Assembly: GCF_030161375.1 (NCBI RefSeq)
Contig: NZ_BSSQ01000011.1
Coordinates: 129,041 to 193,040, forward strand
Reading direction: 5' to 3'
DNA from: Paenibacillus glycanilyticus
GTDB taxonomy: Bacteria; Bacillota; Bacilli; Paenibacillales; Paenibacillaceae
Length of the DNA: 64,000 nt
The notes beneath the pieces are model-generated. The model ran no database searches. It saw only the letters and a list, made by a program, of their open reading frames with translations, and was not told the DNA's origin. Numbering within the stretch: the first letter of the stretch is position 1; every line of letters starts with the position of its first letter. The position numbers and the translations under genes are program-made. This document shows positions 42,931 through 50,787 of this stretch, in pieces.

Positions 42931-43734
42931 ATGGGGAGGAAAGCTATACTTGGAGAATGTCATATCTGTGGTATAGAAGGTAAGTTATCATTCGAACATG
43001 TTCCTCCAAAAAGTGCTTTTAATGACTCAAAGTTAAAAAGATATGGTTTTGAACAAATATTTAACAAGCATCCAGGAGAGCTTCCTACACAGGGTTACAA
43101 ATTAGAACAAAAAGGTGCAGGCGGGTATACGCTTTGTGAAAAATGCAATAACTTAACAGGAACATGGTACGCTGATGATTTTGCTGATTGGGCTTATGAG
43201 GGAATGAGATTACTTACCGTTTCAGATGGTAATTTAAGTTTGCATTATCCCTTCAAGATTTTTCCATTAAGAGTAATAAAACAAATCATTACAATGTTTT
43301 TCTCTGTCGTCAGTGCAGAGTTTCGGAAAAAGAATTTTGAACTTGAAAAATTCGTTTTAAATAAAGAGGCAAAGTATTTGCCCCCATCATATAAAATTTA
43401 TTGTTCATTTATGAAAGGTAATTGGGCTCGATCGAGTGGTATAACGGGGAGAGGAGGATTATCTTTATCGGGCGAAATACTTCAACCAATTATAATGAGT
43501 GAGATCGCTTTTCCTCCATTTGTATACGTTATGACAATAGATTCTCCGCCACCTGATGAAAGATTGACGGATATTACATGGTTTTCGCGTTTTGAGTACG
43601 ACGAATTTGAAATTGTTTACCCAAAATTCACAGTACTTCCTATTAATTATTATTTGCCTGGTGACTATCGAACTATTGAACAAATGGAGAAGGATAGGGT
43701 TAGAAACCAAATGTACGAAACGTTTGAGGAATAA
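42931..43734 (+). CDS. HNH/treble-clef nuclease-like protein, cargo
   Basis: A 267-aa protein. The first 75 residues form a treble-clef HNH-like unit: C10-x2-C13, then SFEHVPPKSAF with His23, then C69-x2-C72 in TLCEKCNNLTG. This C-C...EH...CxxCN pattern is typical of HNH endonuclease domains with a structural zinc. The remaining 190 residues are a domain I do not recognise. AAGGGGATG lies upstream of the ATG at 42931. It is the last gene before the right end and has its own terminator. Target (phage or foreign DNA) is unknown. Confidence 0.75.
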   Translation: MGRKAILGECHICGIEGKLSFEHVPPKSAFNDSKLKRYGFEQIFNKHPGELPTQGYKLEQKGAGGYTLCEKCNNLTGTWYADDFADWAYEGMRLLTVSDGNLSLHYPFKIFPLRVIKQIITMFFSVVSAEFRKKNFELEKFVLNKEAKYLPPSYKIYCSFMKGNWARSSGITGRGGLSLSGEILQPIIMSEIAFPPFVYVMTIDSPPPDERLTDITWFSRFEYDEFEIVYPKFTVLPINYYLPGDYRTIEQMEKDRVRNQMYETFEE

Positions 43735-43771
43735 TTTTTTTGTATGATAAACTAACTTTTAACCATAGCTT

Positions 43772-43806
43772 AAAACCGCCTTTTCAACAAGGTGGTTTCT
43801 TTTTTC
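43772..43806 (+). terminator. Terminator after the HNH-like gene
   Basis: AAAACCGCC pairs with GGTGGTTT (one G:U pair) around about 10 nt, followed by CTTTTTT. Confidence 0.8.
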
Positions 43807-43973
43807 ATATGGTCAAAAATCAACATTAGAATTTAACAAGCCAATAATTAATAGCATGAGAAACCTTTGGTGTATTAGCCCCGGTTTTTTTAATGTAAAT
43901 GCAATTGAAAATGAATTTTCAAGGATCATAAATTGGAGAGCGTTAGAGTGTAGGTATAGTCTGAAGGGGTTCC

Positions 43974-43992
43974 GTGACCAATAGGTGACCAA
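43974..43992 (+). repeat. Right paired GTGACCAA repeats (candidate integrase arm sites)
   Basis: GTGACCAA occurs at 43974-43981 and 43985-43992, 11 bp apart, about 80 bp inside the right att repeat and in the same orientation as the left pair. Confidence 0.65.
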
Positions 43993-44044
43993 TCGAACAA
44001 AATGCCACTATTTTGTTGTATAACAAAACCTATAAAAAAGGAAA

Positions 44045-44070
44045 AAACCCTTGGTTTCCCAAGAGTTTTT
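44045..44070 (-). terminator. tRNA-Val terminator supplied by the element
   Basis: On the minus strand AAAAACTCTTGG pairs with CCAAGGGTTTTT around GAAA, directly after the tRNA 3' end. It replaces the original terminator now left at 35990. Confidence 0.8.
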
Positions 44071-44072
44071 CA

Positions 44073-44120
44073 GTATGATCTGTAGTGGGCTCGAACCACT
44101 GACCCCTACCCTGTCAAGAT
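44073..44120. repeat. Right attachment repeat (within intact tRNA-Val)
   Basis: 48 bp identical to 36028-36075. It covers the anticodon arm, variable loop, T arm and 3' acceptor of tRNA-Val. Confidence 0.93.
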
Positions 44121-44148
44121 AGTGCTCTCCCAGCTGAGCTAACAGATC
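44076..44148 (-). tRNA. tRNA-Val (GAC)
   Basis: A 73-nt cloverleaf on the minus strand: acceptor GATCTGT/ACAGATC, D arm with GCTCAGCTGGGAGAGC, anticodon loop TTGACAG giving GAC, T arm with GGTTCGAGCC. CCA is not encoded, unlike the tRNAs at 25 kb. Its 3' half is the att repeat. Confidence 0.95.
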
Positions 44149-44293
44149 GTGTGAAGTGATGAATATTAATATAACAGCATGTAAAATGATTGTCAATAAA
44201 TTCTTTGCATATTTTTAGGACGAATGTCCTTTCGCTATTCAGATAAATCCAATAAAATATTAACCACATTAATTCATACAAGGAGTGGCAGCT

Positions 44294-44632
44294 ATGATCA
44301 CTAGCAAACAAAACGCGGAGCATTACATTTGGGGCGACCAATGCGACGGCTGGCATCTGCTGAAACAGCAGGATTTGAGCATAATACATGAGCGCATGCC
44401 GGCGCATACCGCCGAAACGAGACATTCTCATGAGAAGTCCCAGCAGTATTTCTTTGTGCTTGAGGGGACGGCGACGATTGAGATTGCCGGCGAATCGTTT
44501 GAGCTCAAGACGCATGAAGGGATTCATGTGAAGCCGAATACGCCACATCAGATGTATAATCGATCAAGTGGGGACATTCAGTTCCTCGTGATCTCAGAAC
44601 CTACGACTAGGGGAGACAGATTCCCAGCATAA
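44294..44632 (+). CDS. Small cupin-domain protein
   Basis: A 112-aa single-domain cupin. The metal-binding motif 1 is TRHSHEKSQQYFFVLEGTATIEI (His-His-Glu pattern), and motif 2 is HVKPNTPHQMYNRS. It may act as a sugar isomerase-like, dioxygenase-like or binding protein; the substrate is not predictable. The ATG at 44294 follows AAGGAG with 8-nt spacing; a GTG at 44285 is in frame but overlaps that site. Confidence 0.85.
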   Translation: MITSKQNAEHYIWGDQCDGWHLLKQQDLSIIHERMPAHTAETRHSHEKSQQYFFVLEGTATIEIAGESFELKTHEGIHVKPNTPHQMYNRSSGDIQFLVISEPTTRGDRFPA

Positions 44633-44635
44633 TCT

Positions 44636-44679
44636 AAAAACCCGCCGTTCACATGACTTCCTGCGAACGGCGGGTTTTT
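44636..44679. terminator. Bidirectional terminator between cupin and anti-sigma genes
   Basis: AAAAACCCGCCGTTC pairs with GAACGGCGGGTTTTT around 13 nt. Confidence 0.92.
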
Positions 44680-44682
44680 AGA

Positions 44683-45420
44683 TTACGACACGGAACTATA
44701 CATTCGGGTTCCCCTCGGCTGATTGCCGTGTTCATCCGGCTCAAGCGTTATGCCTATGGAATCGAAAGCAAGCGTATTGCCGGAAATCGGCATCGCCAGC
44801 ACGCCTATTCCTTGCTCGTCTACCCGGAAAGTGCCAGCGCTGTCTTTTTGCCCGGCATGATTCAGCCATACTTGATAGACGGAGCTGTCCTTGGAGGCTG
44901 GCGCGCCAAATACATAGACGACAAATTGCTTGTTGCTACCGTTATCCACAATACAAGCGACAGCGTAAGAAGTAGCGGCATCCTCCGATACGGGTTTCAG
45001 CGAGATGAGCTCGCTGATTTGAGAGGCTGAAACCGATAACGCCTGTTCAATAGGAACTACAGCCGATTCGGAGCGGTTGTTATACAGGTTAATATTCCAT
45101 GCGGTTCCCGCGACTAAGACGGCCAATACGGCTGCGGCAACGGCACCGTAAGTCAGCTTTCGGAATGAGCGAATAACGGCTGGTGGGGGAGTAGCGGCAA
45201 GCGCGGCGTCCATGACCTGCTGCTTCAATTCTGCAGGAGGTTCGATCAACTCCATGTCGGAAGGGAGGGAGTCCCATACAAGCCGGAGCTCTTCGATCTC
45301 GGACTGGCAAGCCGGGCAGCCTTGAAGATGCCGTTCGAAAGCTTTTTTCTCTTTATCGGAACAAGCGCCGGAAATATAGTCAAGGGCATTATAGCAAACC
45401 GTCACGTTTTGCTGTTTCAT
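44683..45420 (-). CDS. Zinc-anchored anti-sigma factor (RskA-type)
   Basis: A 245-aa membrane protein. The N-terminal cytosolic ZAS-like domain has His31...C35xxC38 (RHLQGCPACQ) that should bind the sigma factor. A single TM lies at about residues 90-108. An extracellular RskA/anti-sigma-K domain (about 115-245) has VYQVWLNHAGQKDSAG and PRGTRMYSS. It starts inside the last codons of the ECF sigma gene (ATGA overlap), so the two are coupled. Confidence 0.9.
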   Translation of the reverse strand: MKQQNVTVCYNALDYISGACSDKEKKAFERHLQGCPACQSEIEELRLVWDSLPSDMELIEPPAELKQQVMDAALAATPPPAVIRSFRKLTYGAVAAAVLAVLVAGTAWNINLYNNRSESAVVPIEQALSVSASQISELISLKPVSEDAATSYAVACIVDNGSNKQFVVYVFGAPASKDSSVYQVWLNHAGQKDSAGTFRVDEQGIGVLAMPISGNTLAFDSIGITLEPDEHGNQPRGTRMYSSVS

Positions 45421-45989
45421 GATTGCTCTCCTTCGGCCACGAGATGCCTGCGTAAAATTTTTAACGTCTGGTGCAGACGGTTTTTTACCGTTCCTATCGG
45501 TTGGTTATAGATGGCCGCAAGTTCGCTAATGCTGTAGCCCTGCCAGTAGAAATGCTCCAGCAGATGGATTTGCTGAGCGGATAAGTCGCGGTATGCGCTC
45601 CTGATTTGATCCTTGATCAATCCGTTAAGGGCAGCGGTCTCTGGCATTGTGGTAGCATCGTCCGGAATTTTGGCGAGCTGCTCAGGCTCAATCTGGACGA
45701 TGGGAGCCGAATCTCTCCTTCTTTTGCGCAGCCAGTCGGTTGTAATATTGCGAGTAATCGTCAGCAGCCAACTGGAGAAGCGCCCTTGTTCGGGATCAAA
45801 AACGGATTTTGTCGTCCATAACCGCATAAATACGGCTTGAACGATTTCTTTTGCAACGTTCTCGTCTTTCAATGTTTTCCAGGCAAAGGAATATACGAGA
45901 GAAGAGTAACGGTCATATATAATAGAAAGCGCCTCGCTTTGCTTGCTCTGGATGAGCAGCATCAATTGGTGATCCGTAAGCTCCCGCAT
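45417..45989 (-). CDS. ECF-type RNA polymerase sigma factor
   Basis: A 190-aa sigma-70 family protein with region 2 (ALSIIYDRYSSLVYSFAWKTLKDENVAKEIVQAVFMRLW) and region 4 (YSISELAAIYNQPIGTVKNRLHQTLKILRR). Its likely inhibitor is the RskA-type anti-sigma encoded next to it. The ATG at 45989 has GGAGG 10 nt upstream. Probable targets include the cupredoxin genes upstream on the same strand and its own operon; no sigma-specific promoter could be defined with certainty. Confidence 0.92.
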   Translation of the reverse strand: MRELTDHQLMLLIQSKQSEALSIIYDRYSSLVYSFAWKTLKDENVAKEIVQAVFMRLWTTKSVFDPEQGRFSSWLLTITRNITTDWLRKRRRDSAPIVQIEPEQLAKIPDDATTMPETAALNGLIKDQIRSAYRDLSAQQIHLLEHFYWQGYSISELAAIYNQPIGTVKNRLHQTLKILRRHLVAEGEQS

Positions 45990-46050
45990 TGGATAATAAC
46001 CTCCAAAAAGTTGAGGATAATATAACTCTATTCTACCAAGCATTGCGATA

Positions 46051-46080
46051 AAGGGATAACCGAATTTGGTTATCCCTTCA
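46051..46080 (-). terminator. Terminator of the cupredoxin gene pair
   Basis: AAGGGATAACC pairs with GGTTATCCCTT around a short AATT-rich loop. Confidence 0.82.
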
Positions 46081-46085
46081 ATCGT

Positions 46086-46760
46086 TTATTGGTCCGAGAC
46101 GACAATCGTTGCCTTCATTCCCGGGTGCGGCGTGCAGTGAAGGGCAAATTCGCCCGCTTTATCAAAAGTTACCGTCTCGTCTTCGTTCTCCGCGAGCAGA
46201 CCTGTGTCGAAGGAGCCGTCATCGGCCGTTGCGCTATGTTTGATGGCGTCCTTGTTAATAAATTTGACGCGATCACCGGCCTTGATCTCGAGCTTCGCTG
46301 GAGCAAACGCGAAATTCGAAATCTCGACGACATATTCCTTTCCGCCATCTTCAGAAGCCGCGGATGTCGCTGCAGCAGAAGGAGTACTCTTCGGAGGCTT
46401 TTGGCTGACAGCAGGGGAAGCCTTCGAATCATCATCGTTAGAATGACCGCCATGATGATCATCATGGGAGGGAGATGGCGAAGGATTGGGAGATGGCTTA
46501 GCCGTTGCCTGCGGCTTGGCGGTGGATGAAGCTTCCGGCGCTGTTGTTGGAGATGCTTCCGGCGCTGCCGAAGGCGCAGCAGACTCGTGCTGCTCATGCT
46601 CTTGGCTTGCTGCCGCCGTTGCAACTTCCTCGGGTGTCGGAGAAGCGGAGTTGCCCGAGTTGCCCGAGTTGCCCGTAGAATTGCCGCATGCCGCCAATAC
46701 CCATACAAATAGCACTCCGGCCAACGGCAACAAAAGACGTCTGTTCGTTATGAACCTCAT
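46086..46760 (-). CDS. Cupredoxin lipoprotein with Ser/Pro/His-rich spacer
   Basis: A 224-aa lipoprotein with lipobox VLAAC (Cys25), then a low-complexity Ser/Ala/Pro spacer of about 110 residues that includes a His/Asp cluster (SHDDHHGGHSNDDD). The C-terminal cupredoxin fold (about 140-224) has type 1 copper ligands in AIKHSATADDG (His) and ALHCTPHPGMKA (Cys, His, Met). It is probably a cell-surface electron carrier or copper-binding protein tethered through the wall. It lies 10 bp after the SLH-cupredoxin gene. Confidence 0.9.
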   Translation of the reverse strand: MRFITNRRLLLPLAGVLFVWVLAACGNSTGNSGNSGNSASPTPEEVATAAASQEHEQHESAAPSAAPEASPTTAPEASSTAKPQATAKPSPNPSPSPSHDDHHGGHSNDDDSKASPAVSQKPPKSTPSAAATSAASEDGGKEYVVEISNFAFAPAKLEIKAGDRVKFINKDAIKHSATADDGSFDTGLLAENEDETVTFDKAGEFALHCTPHPGMKATIVVSDQ

Positions 46761-46770
46761 GGTAAATCCC

Positions 46771-48030
46771 TCACTTCACAATAATCTGTCCGGTCATAAA
46801 TGATTTGTGCAGCTCGCAGTAATAGTTGTAGGTACCTGGTTTGTCGAGGGTAATGGTATAGGATTCGCCCGTTTTCAGCACAGGGATTTTAAAGCTGCCA
46901 TCGACGGCTACCGCGTTATGCTCCATCTCGTCATAATTGGTGAACGTAATTTTGGAGCCTGCCTCAACGGTCAAAGGCTCGTTCCCGAACGAGAATTGTT
47001 TAATGTCTACTTGATAGGTTTTGGTATCTGGGGTATTTCCCTTGAAAGTAGACGGGTTAATGACAAACCATACTTTGTTTACGTTCTGGCCAAGCACATC
47101 GCCTGCTTGTTTATCTTGGATGAAGGAATAGAGCGGGTAACCTTTGTAAGCCCATTGCTTTGTTCCGTCCGCACGGGTAATACTCGAGAAATCCGATTTG
47201 TTCAGGAAAGCGGGAATCTGAAGCTCGTCGGACGAGAAGGTCGGCCAGTTCACCAGGCATTGCCCTTGGCAAGCGTTTATATTCTCGGCATCCTTCGTGA
47301 AGTAGTACAAGGTCATGCCTTTATCGTCAGTCAAATATGTGCCCAGCTCTTGATGGCTGCGCAGCTCGATTCTTTTCCCTTGAGGAAGAGCGGCCGTTTG
47401 CGGAAGCACGCCTGATTGCTGAAGTTCAGCAAAGAAGGAATGACCTTCCGGTGTCGGGACCGTTAATGCCTCGATCAGCGCAGTCGCAAGGTGGGCGTTA
47501 GTAAGCGGACTGGCAGTCGCTATGGAAACCATGCCTTTGGTAGCGGCGAAAGCAATCGTATCCGCATAAGCAAAATCTTTGCCGGAACGGAAACCGATAT
47601 TCTCGAGCAGTACTTTGTACAATTGTTGAGGGCTGACGGGGTCATTCGGATGAAAGGTGCCGTCCGGATTGCCGGACCAACCAAGCTCGGAATGCTGCTT
47701 CAAATAAGCGAGGATAGGGAGATTAGTTTTTCCTGCTTGATTCGCATCTTTAAAGTTGGAAGAGGTACCGCCTGCCATTGCCTCCTTTAAGTGGCCGTTT
47801 AATCGCAAGGAGATTATTGCGGCTTGCATGCGTGTTGTCCGTTTGGCCAAGTAAGGTTCGTTAACGCCGCTTCCGTCTCCGAGCAATAGACTCAGTTTGG
47901 CCGCGGTGTCCGCATCGCTCGTTACGGAAGCGGGCTGGGGTTCGGCTGCGGAAGCTCCGATTACGGACGATAACAGCCCCGTTAAGAGTAAGGAAATGAA
48001 CATAAACATCGTTAATTTTTTGCTTATCAT
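46771..48030 (-). CDS. SLH / COG4315-repeat / cupredoxin fusion protein
   Basis: A 419-aa exported protein with a signal peptide (cleavage near ASAA/EP). SLH-type segments run from about 35 to 200 (NLPILAYLKQHSELGWSGNPDGTFHPNDPVSPQQL). Then come two COG4315-like repeats (YLTDDKGMTLYYFTKD...CQGQCLVNWPTF and KQWAYKGYPLYSFIQD, about 215-305). A C-terminal cupredoxin has EHNAVAVDGS and YYCELHKSFMTG (type 1 ligands His, Cys, His, Met). It should be anchored to wall polymer with redox domains outside. It is first in a two-gene unit with the cupredoxin lipoprotein. Confidence 0.88.
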   Translation of the reverse strand: MISKKLTMFMFISLLLTGLLSSVIGASAAEPQPASVTSDADTAAKLSLLLGDGSGVNEPYLAKRTTRMQAAIISLRLNGHLKEAMAGGTSSNFKDANQAGKTNLPILAYLKQHSELGWSGNPDGTFHPNDPVSPQQLYKVLLENIGFRSGKDFAYADTIAFAATKGMVSIATASPLTNAHLATALIEALTVPTPEGHSFFAELQQSGVLPQTAALPQGKRIELRSHQELGTYLTDDKGMTLYYFTKDAENINACQGQCLVNWPTFSSDELQIPAFLNKSDFSSITRADGTKQWAYKGYPLYSFIQDKQAGDVLGQNVNKVWFVINPSTFKGNTPDTKTYQVDIKQFSFGNEPLTVEAGSKITFTNYDEMEHNAVAVDGSFKIPVLKTGESYTITLDKPGTYNYYCELHKSFMTGQIIVK

Positions 48031-48238
48031 GAATAATCCTCCTTCAAGAATAATGGTCTCTTATAGGAGGTAACGACGGAAATGGCGAAGCGGTTTGAAG
48101 GGATACCGTTTTTTTTAGGCGGATTATGCTTCGAGTCTGGAATTATGATGGAAACTTGTGACAAAATCAGCATATTTGCATGAAGCCGCTCATATGAGTA
48201 TAGAAAGCACTTGCATAACTTATAGGAGGCGGTATCGT

Positions 48239-48403
48239 TTGGCAGAGGAGATGGCCTATCTGGCCGTATGGCTTCTAGGCTTGTTTGGCATCGTGGGTAC
48301 GGTAAGCGCTTATGTGGCAAAGTTTGTCGTGAAGGATTCCTTGTCGTATGATGAAGCATTTGTATGGCGTAGAAAGCTGCCTCCTGAAACGAAACAAAAA
48401 TAA
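48239..48403 (+). CDS. Small single-TM protein
   Basis: A 54-aa protein read from TTG at 48239 (AGGAGG 9 nt upstream), with one hydrophobic helix (YLAVWLLGLFGIVGTVSAYVA) and a charged tail ending PPETKQK. An ATG at 48251 is an alternative start but has poorer spacing. Function unknown. Confidence 0.6.
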   Translation: MAEEMAYLAVWLLGLFGIVGTVSAYVAKFVVKDSLSYDEAFVWRRKLPPETKQK

Positions 48404-48458
48404 CAAAAACAAAAACAAAAATCGGCTGTCCGCTATTGCGGCAGCCGATTTGCTGGTA

Positions 48459-48695
48459 TTAGAAGGTTGGCAGATTATCGAGATTGTTATCTGTGCGGCC
48501 ATCGGGGTCGGAGCGGAGATGCTCTTCGTGATCGCGGCCTCTAAAGACGTTCAATCCGGCAATTTCATTGTTTTTAACCATGGATTGGGCGGTTTTGTAG
48601 TCGACTACCCGTCCAGACGTTAACTGCAGTTCTACAATAGAACCGTCGCCGTTTTTTCTTACCGCAACGACTTCTTCTTGCGTGTGATCCATCAT
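48459..48695 (-). CDS. DUF3892-like small protein
   Basis: A 78-aa protein with VVAVRKNGDGSIVELQLTSGRVVDYKTAQSMVKNNEIAGLNVFRGRDHEEHLRSDPDG, the pattern I associate with DUF3892. GGGAGG precedes tandem ATG codons at 48695 and 48692. It is soluble with no known role. Confidence 0.78.
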   Translation of the reverse strand: MMDHTQEEVVAVRKNGDGSIVELQLTSGRVVDYKTAQSMVKNNEIAGLNVFRGRDHEEHLRSDPDGRTDNNLDNLPTF

Positions 48696-48861
48696 TGTAT
48701 CATCCTCCCATTGGCTAGTATGGTTCGATTCGGTGCAATAAATGCACGAATAGGGAGATGAACGTAAGGACCTGTTGGCTGCGGGTTGCATAAACTATAC
48801 CAAGAGCGGATGTTTGCAGCGCCAGTAGCGCGGTGAATATCTGCTTGTTTTTGTTAGCGGC

Positions 48862-49590
48862 TCAAGGAATCGGATAGATAGCGAGCTGCTGCACAAATCT
48901 CATTTTGCCGGTATGGCCCGTGTACTCTTCCATATTATCGTTGTAATGCATAAGCCATATCTTCTCTTGAATTTCCTCGGGCAAGGTCAATAATTCGTCC
49001 AGGCAAGCATGGACTACGCCGGGAGTGATTAACTGGCAGTCGTGGAAGATCGTCGTTACGCCTTCCGCGATCAGAGAGTGAAGCAATGCCCCGTTAAACT
49101 TCATATCCGCGGAGTAGAAGAAGGTGTTGTTAAATAGGAAAGAATAGCTTAGCTTGCCTTCAATATGTTCGGTTCGAATGAGCTTGACGTTCAAGCCGGG
49201 ATGAAGCTCGTAAATCTCGCCTTCTTGAATCGGCCGCACATCAAAGAAATCGGCTAGGGAATTTAACGGATCCTGCGTAAGGCCTCCTCTTAACGTTTGT
49301 TCCCATAGAGGCTCGACTAGCGTGTCCGCGATAAAAAGAACAGGTTTCTTCCCATAGCGGAACATCATCTGGAACGCGTATTCCTCCAAACCCCCGACAT
49401 GGTCCCCATGCATATGGCTAATTAATACGGCATCCAAATCATCAAACGAATAACCCGCATCATGCAGCGACCGTGGCAGCGTAATGCCGCAGTCGACTAG
49501 CAGCTTGAAGCCGTCCATTTCGATCAGCGCGTTGTTATTGGCGTATTTTTTCGCAAAAGCGTTGCCGGTGCCTAACATTTGAATTTGCAA
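48862..49590 (-). CDS. Metallo-beta-lactamase-fold hydrolase (RNase Z-like)
   Basis: A 242-aa MBL-fold protein with motif HMHGDHVGG (two-zinc site), an earlier LVDCG Asp, SADMKF (third ligand Asp), and a late HYND that may provide the last His. It resembles RNase Z/ElaC-like hydrolases but lacks the long exosite arm of true tRNase Z. The in vivo substrate is unknown. It stands alone. Confidence 0.88.
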   Translation of the reverse strand: MQIQMLGTGNAFAKKYANNNALIEMDGFKLLVDCGITLPRSLHDAGYSFDDLDAVLISHMHGDHVGGLEEYAFQMMFRYGKKPVLFIADTLVEPLWEQTLRGGLTQDPLNSLADFFDVRPIQEGEIYELHPGLNVKLIRTEHIEGKLSYSFLFNNTFFYSADMKFNGALLHSLIAEGVTTIFHDCQLITPGVVHACLDELLTLPEEIQEKIWLMHYNDNMEEYTGHTGKMRFVQQLAIYPIP

Positions 49591-49720
49591 CTATAACGCC
49601 TCCCATTCACATTTGCTTTCACTTTAACAAAAGCCCATCTTGTTGACAAACAACAGATGCACATTGACCTCAGCCTACATATAATGCTTAAAGCATAAAT
49701 GCGGGAGGATGGAAGAAGCG

Positions 49721-49930
49721 ATGAGTGCAGCAGCGGCTAAAGGAAAAGGTAAAGTAGTTAAAAAGAAAACGACCTCGGAAAGAAAGCAGTATCATTACAA
49801 ACTTGTCATGTCTAGTACATGCGCGGTATGCAAAACGCCATGCGAGCGGGGCATGCGCTATTGGAAAAGGATGCAGGAGCCAGGCGCAATGGGGAAAGGC
49901 GTTCCGTGCATTTTGACCCGCACGTACGGG
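49721..49930 (+). CDS. Small Cys-containing basic protein
   Basis: A 70-aa protein beginning MSAAAAKGKGKVVKKK, then STCAVCKTPCERG and a distal Cys (VPCILTRTYG), giving CxxCxxxC plus C, a possible single-zinc knuckle. Basic N-terminus with Lys repeats. GGGAGG lies 12 nt before this ATG; the ATG at 49709 abuts that site. Function unknown. Confidence 0.62.
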
Positions 49931-50095
49931 TAATAATCCGCTTTTCATTTCCCGGGCAAGCGCATGATTCAACAGCTTTTGACAAGGCTTTCCACTTGAA
50001 AGCGGCTCAAAAAACTTTTATTGCTTGCGCGCAACTTTGGGCCAAAACCCGAGTATAACCAAACATCCAGACAAACCGGATGGAGGTTAACAGCA

Positions 50096-50665
50096 ATGAA
50101 AGTCAGATTTAAGAAAGTAGCCATTTTGCTCACGATATTGTCGGTGTGCGGAGGCACACTCATGTTTGCCGACGCGGCGTCCCAGAAAGTACGGGTCATT
50201 GTTAACGGCAGTGAGCTGGATGAGGGCGGCATTATTGTGGACGGCAAAACCTACTTGCCTCTTCGCCAGGTGGTTAACAGCCTGAATGCGCTTGTTGACT
50301 GGGATAATACGAACAAGAAAGCTACAATTAATAAGCCTAATGTTCATATGATTTTGTTCCAGGATAAAGTAATCTTTGGTAATGTGGACAAAGGCAATAA
50401 ATATACGTTTAATGTCTTCTCCCAGATTGACAATTTGAAGACATCGATCTCGGCGGTCAAAGTGTCGATCACAGACCCTTACGGCACCGAAAAAGTGATT
50501 CAATCCCAAAATGTAAGCATCTCGAAAGATAACTTCTGGTACCGCACAGAGGACATCAAGTACAACTTTGAGTATGCCGGCAAGTATGCAGTCCGGTTCT
50601 ACTTGAAAACATCTCCAACGGATGATTGGGCGGTTGTATCCGAGAAACTTATAACCTCTCAATAG
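50096..50665 (+). CDS. Exported stalk-domain (copper amine oxidase N-like) protein
   Basis: A 189-aa protein with a signal peptide (KKVAILLTILSVCGGTLMFADAAS). A copper-amine-oxidase-N / stalk domain follows (RVIVNGSELDEGGIIVDGKTYLPLRQVVNSLNALVDWDNTNKKATI, about 30-80), then a beta-sandwich C-terminal region. Such domains are abundant in Paenibacillus exported proteins and do not imply oxidase activity. The ATG at 50096 has TGGAGG upstream. Confidence 0.85.
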   Translation: MKVRFKKVAILLTILSVCGGTLMFADAASQKVRVIVNGSELDEGGIIVDGKTYLPLRQVVNSLNALVDWDNTNKKATINKPNVHMILFQDKVIFGNVDKGNKYTFNVFSQIDNLKTSISAVKVSITDPYGTEKVIQSQNVSISKDNFWYRTEDIKYNFEYAGKYAVRFYLKTSPTDDWAVVSEKLITSQ

Positions 50666-50679
50666 TCTTATCGAACCTC

Positions 50680-50720
50680 ACGCCATCCGCTCGCGAACGC
50701 AGCAGGATGGCGTGTTTTGT
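50680..50720 (+). terminator. Terminator after the stalk-domain gene
   Basis: ACGCCATCC (50680-50688) pairs with GGATGGCGT (50705-50713) around 16 nt, followed by GTTTTGTTT. Confidence 0.75.
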
Positions 50721-50787
50721 TTGACCGACGTTCCTTCGCATGGTACGATACGTAAGTATGTATAACTAACTGAAATGGGGTAATTCC

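Larger units (their letters stand above)
43735..44072. other. Right-end non-coding segment of the element
   Basis: This stretch holds the HNH-gene terminator, the GTGACCAA repeats and the tRNA-Val terminator. I see no credible ORF in it. Confidence 0.7.
36028..44120. mobile_element. Integrative element in tRNA-Val (about 8.1 kb)
   Basis: A 48-bp perfect direct repeat (36028-36075 and 44073-44120) brackets AT-rich DNA carrying repressor, initiator, excisionase, integrase, IS110 and two cargo genes. The repeat is the 3' part of a tRNA-Val(GAC) gene whose complete copy sits at the right junction. Integration into the tRNA 3' end by the tyrosine integrase explains this layout. No T4SS, coupling protein or phage structural gene is present, so it is best described as a mobilizable or satellite-like element. 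The integrase is mid-element, which may reflect later cargo and IS gain on its right side. Confidence 0.9.

Noticed and set aside
48060..48130. ECF-type promoter (AAACC...CGTC) upstream of the SLH-cupredoxin gene
   Set aside because: The spacing is about 13 bp and not the usual 16, and the sigma factor's target motif is unknown.
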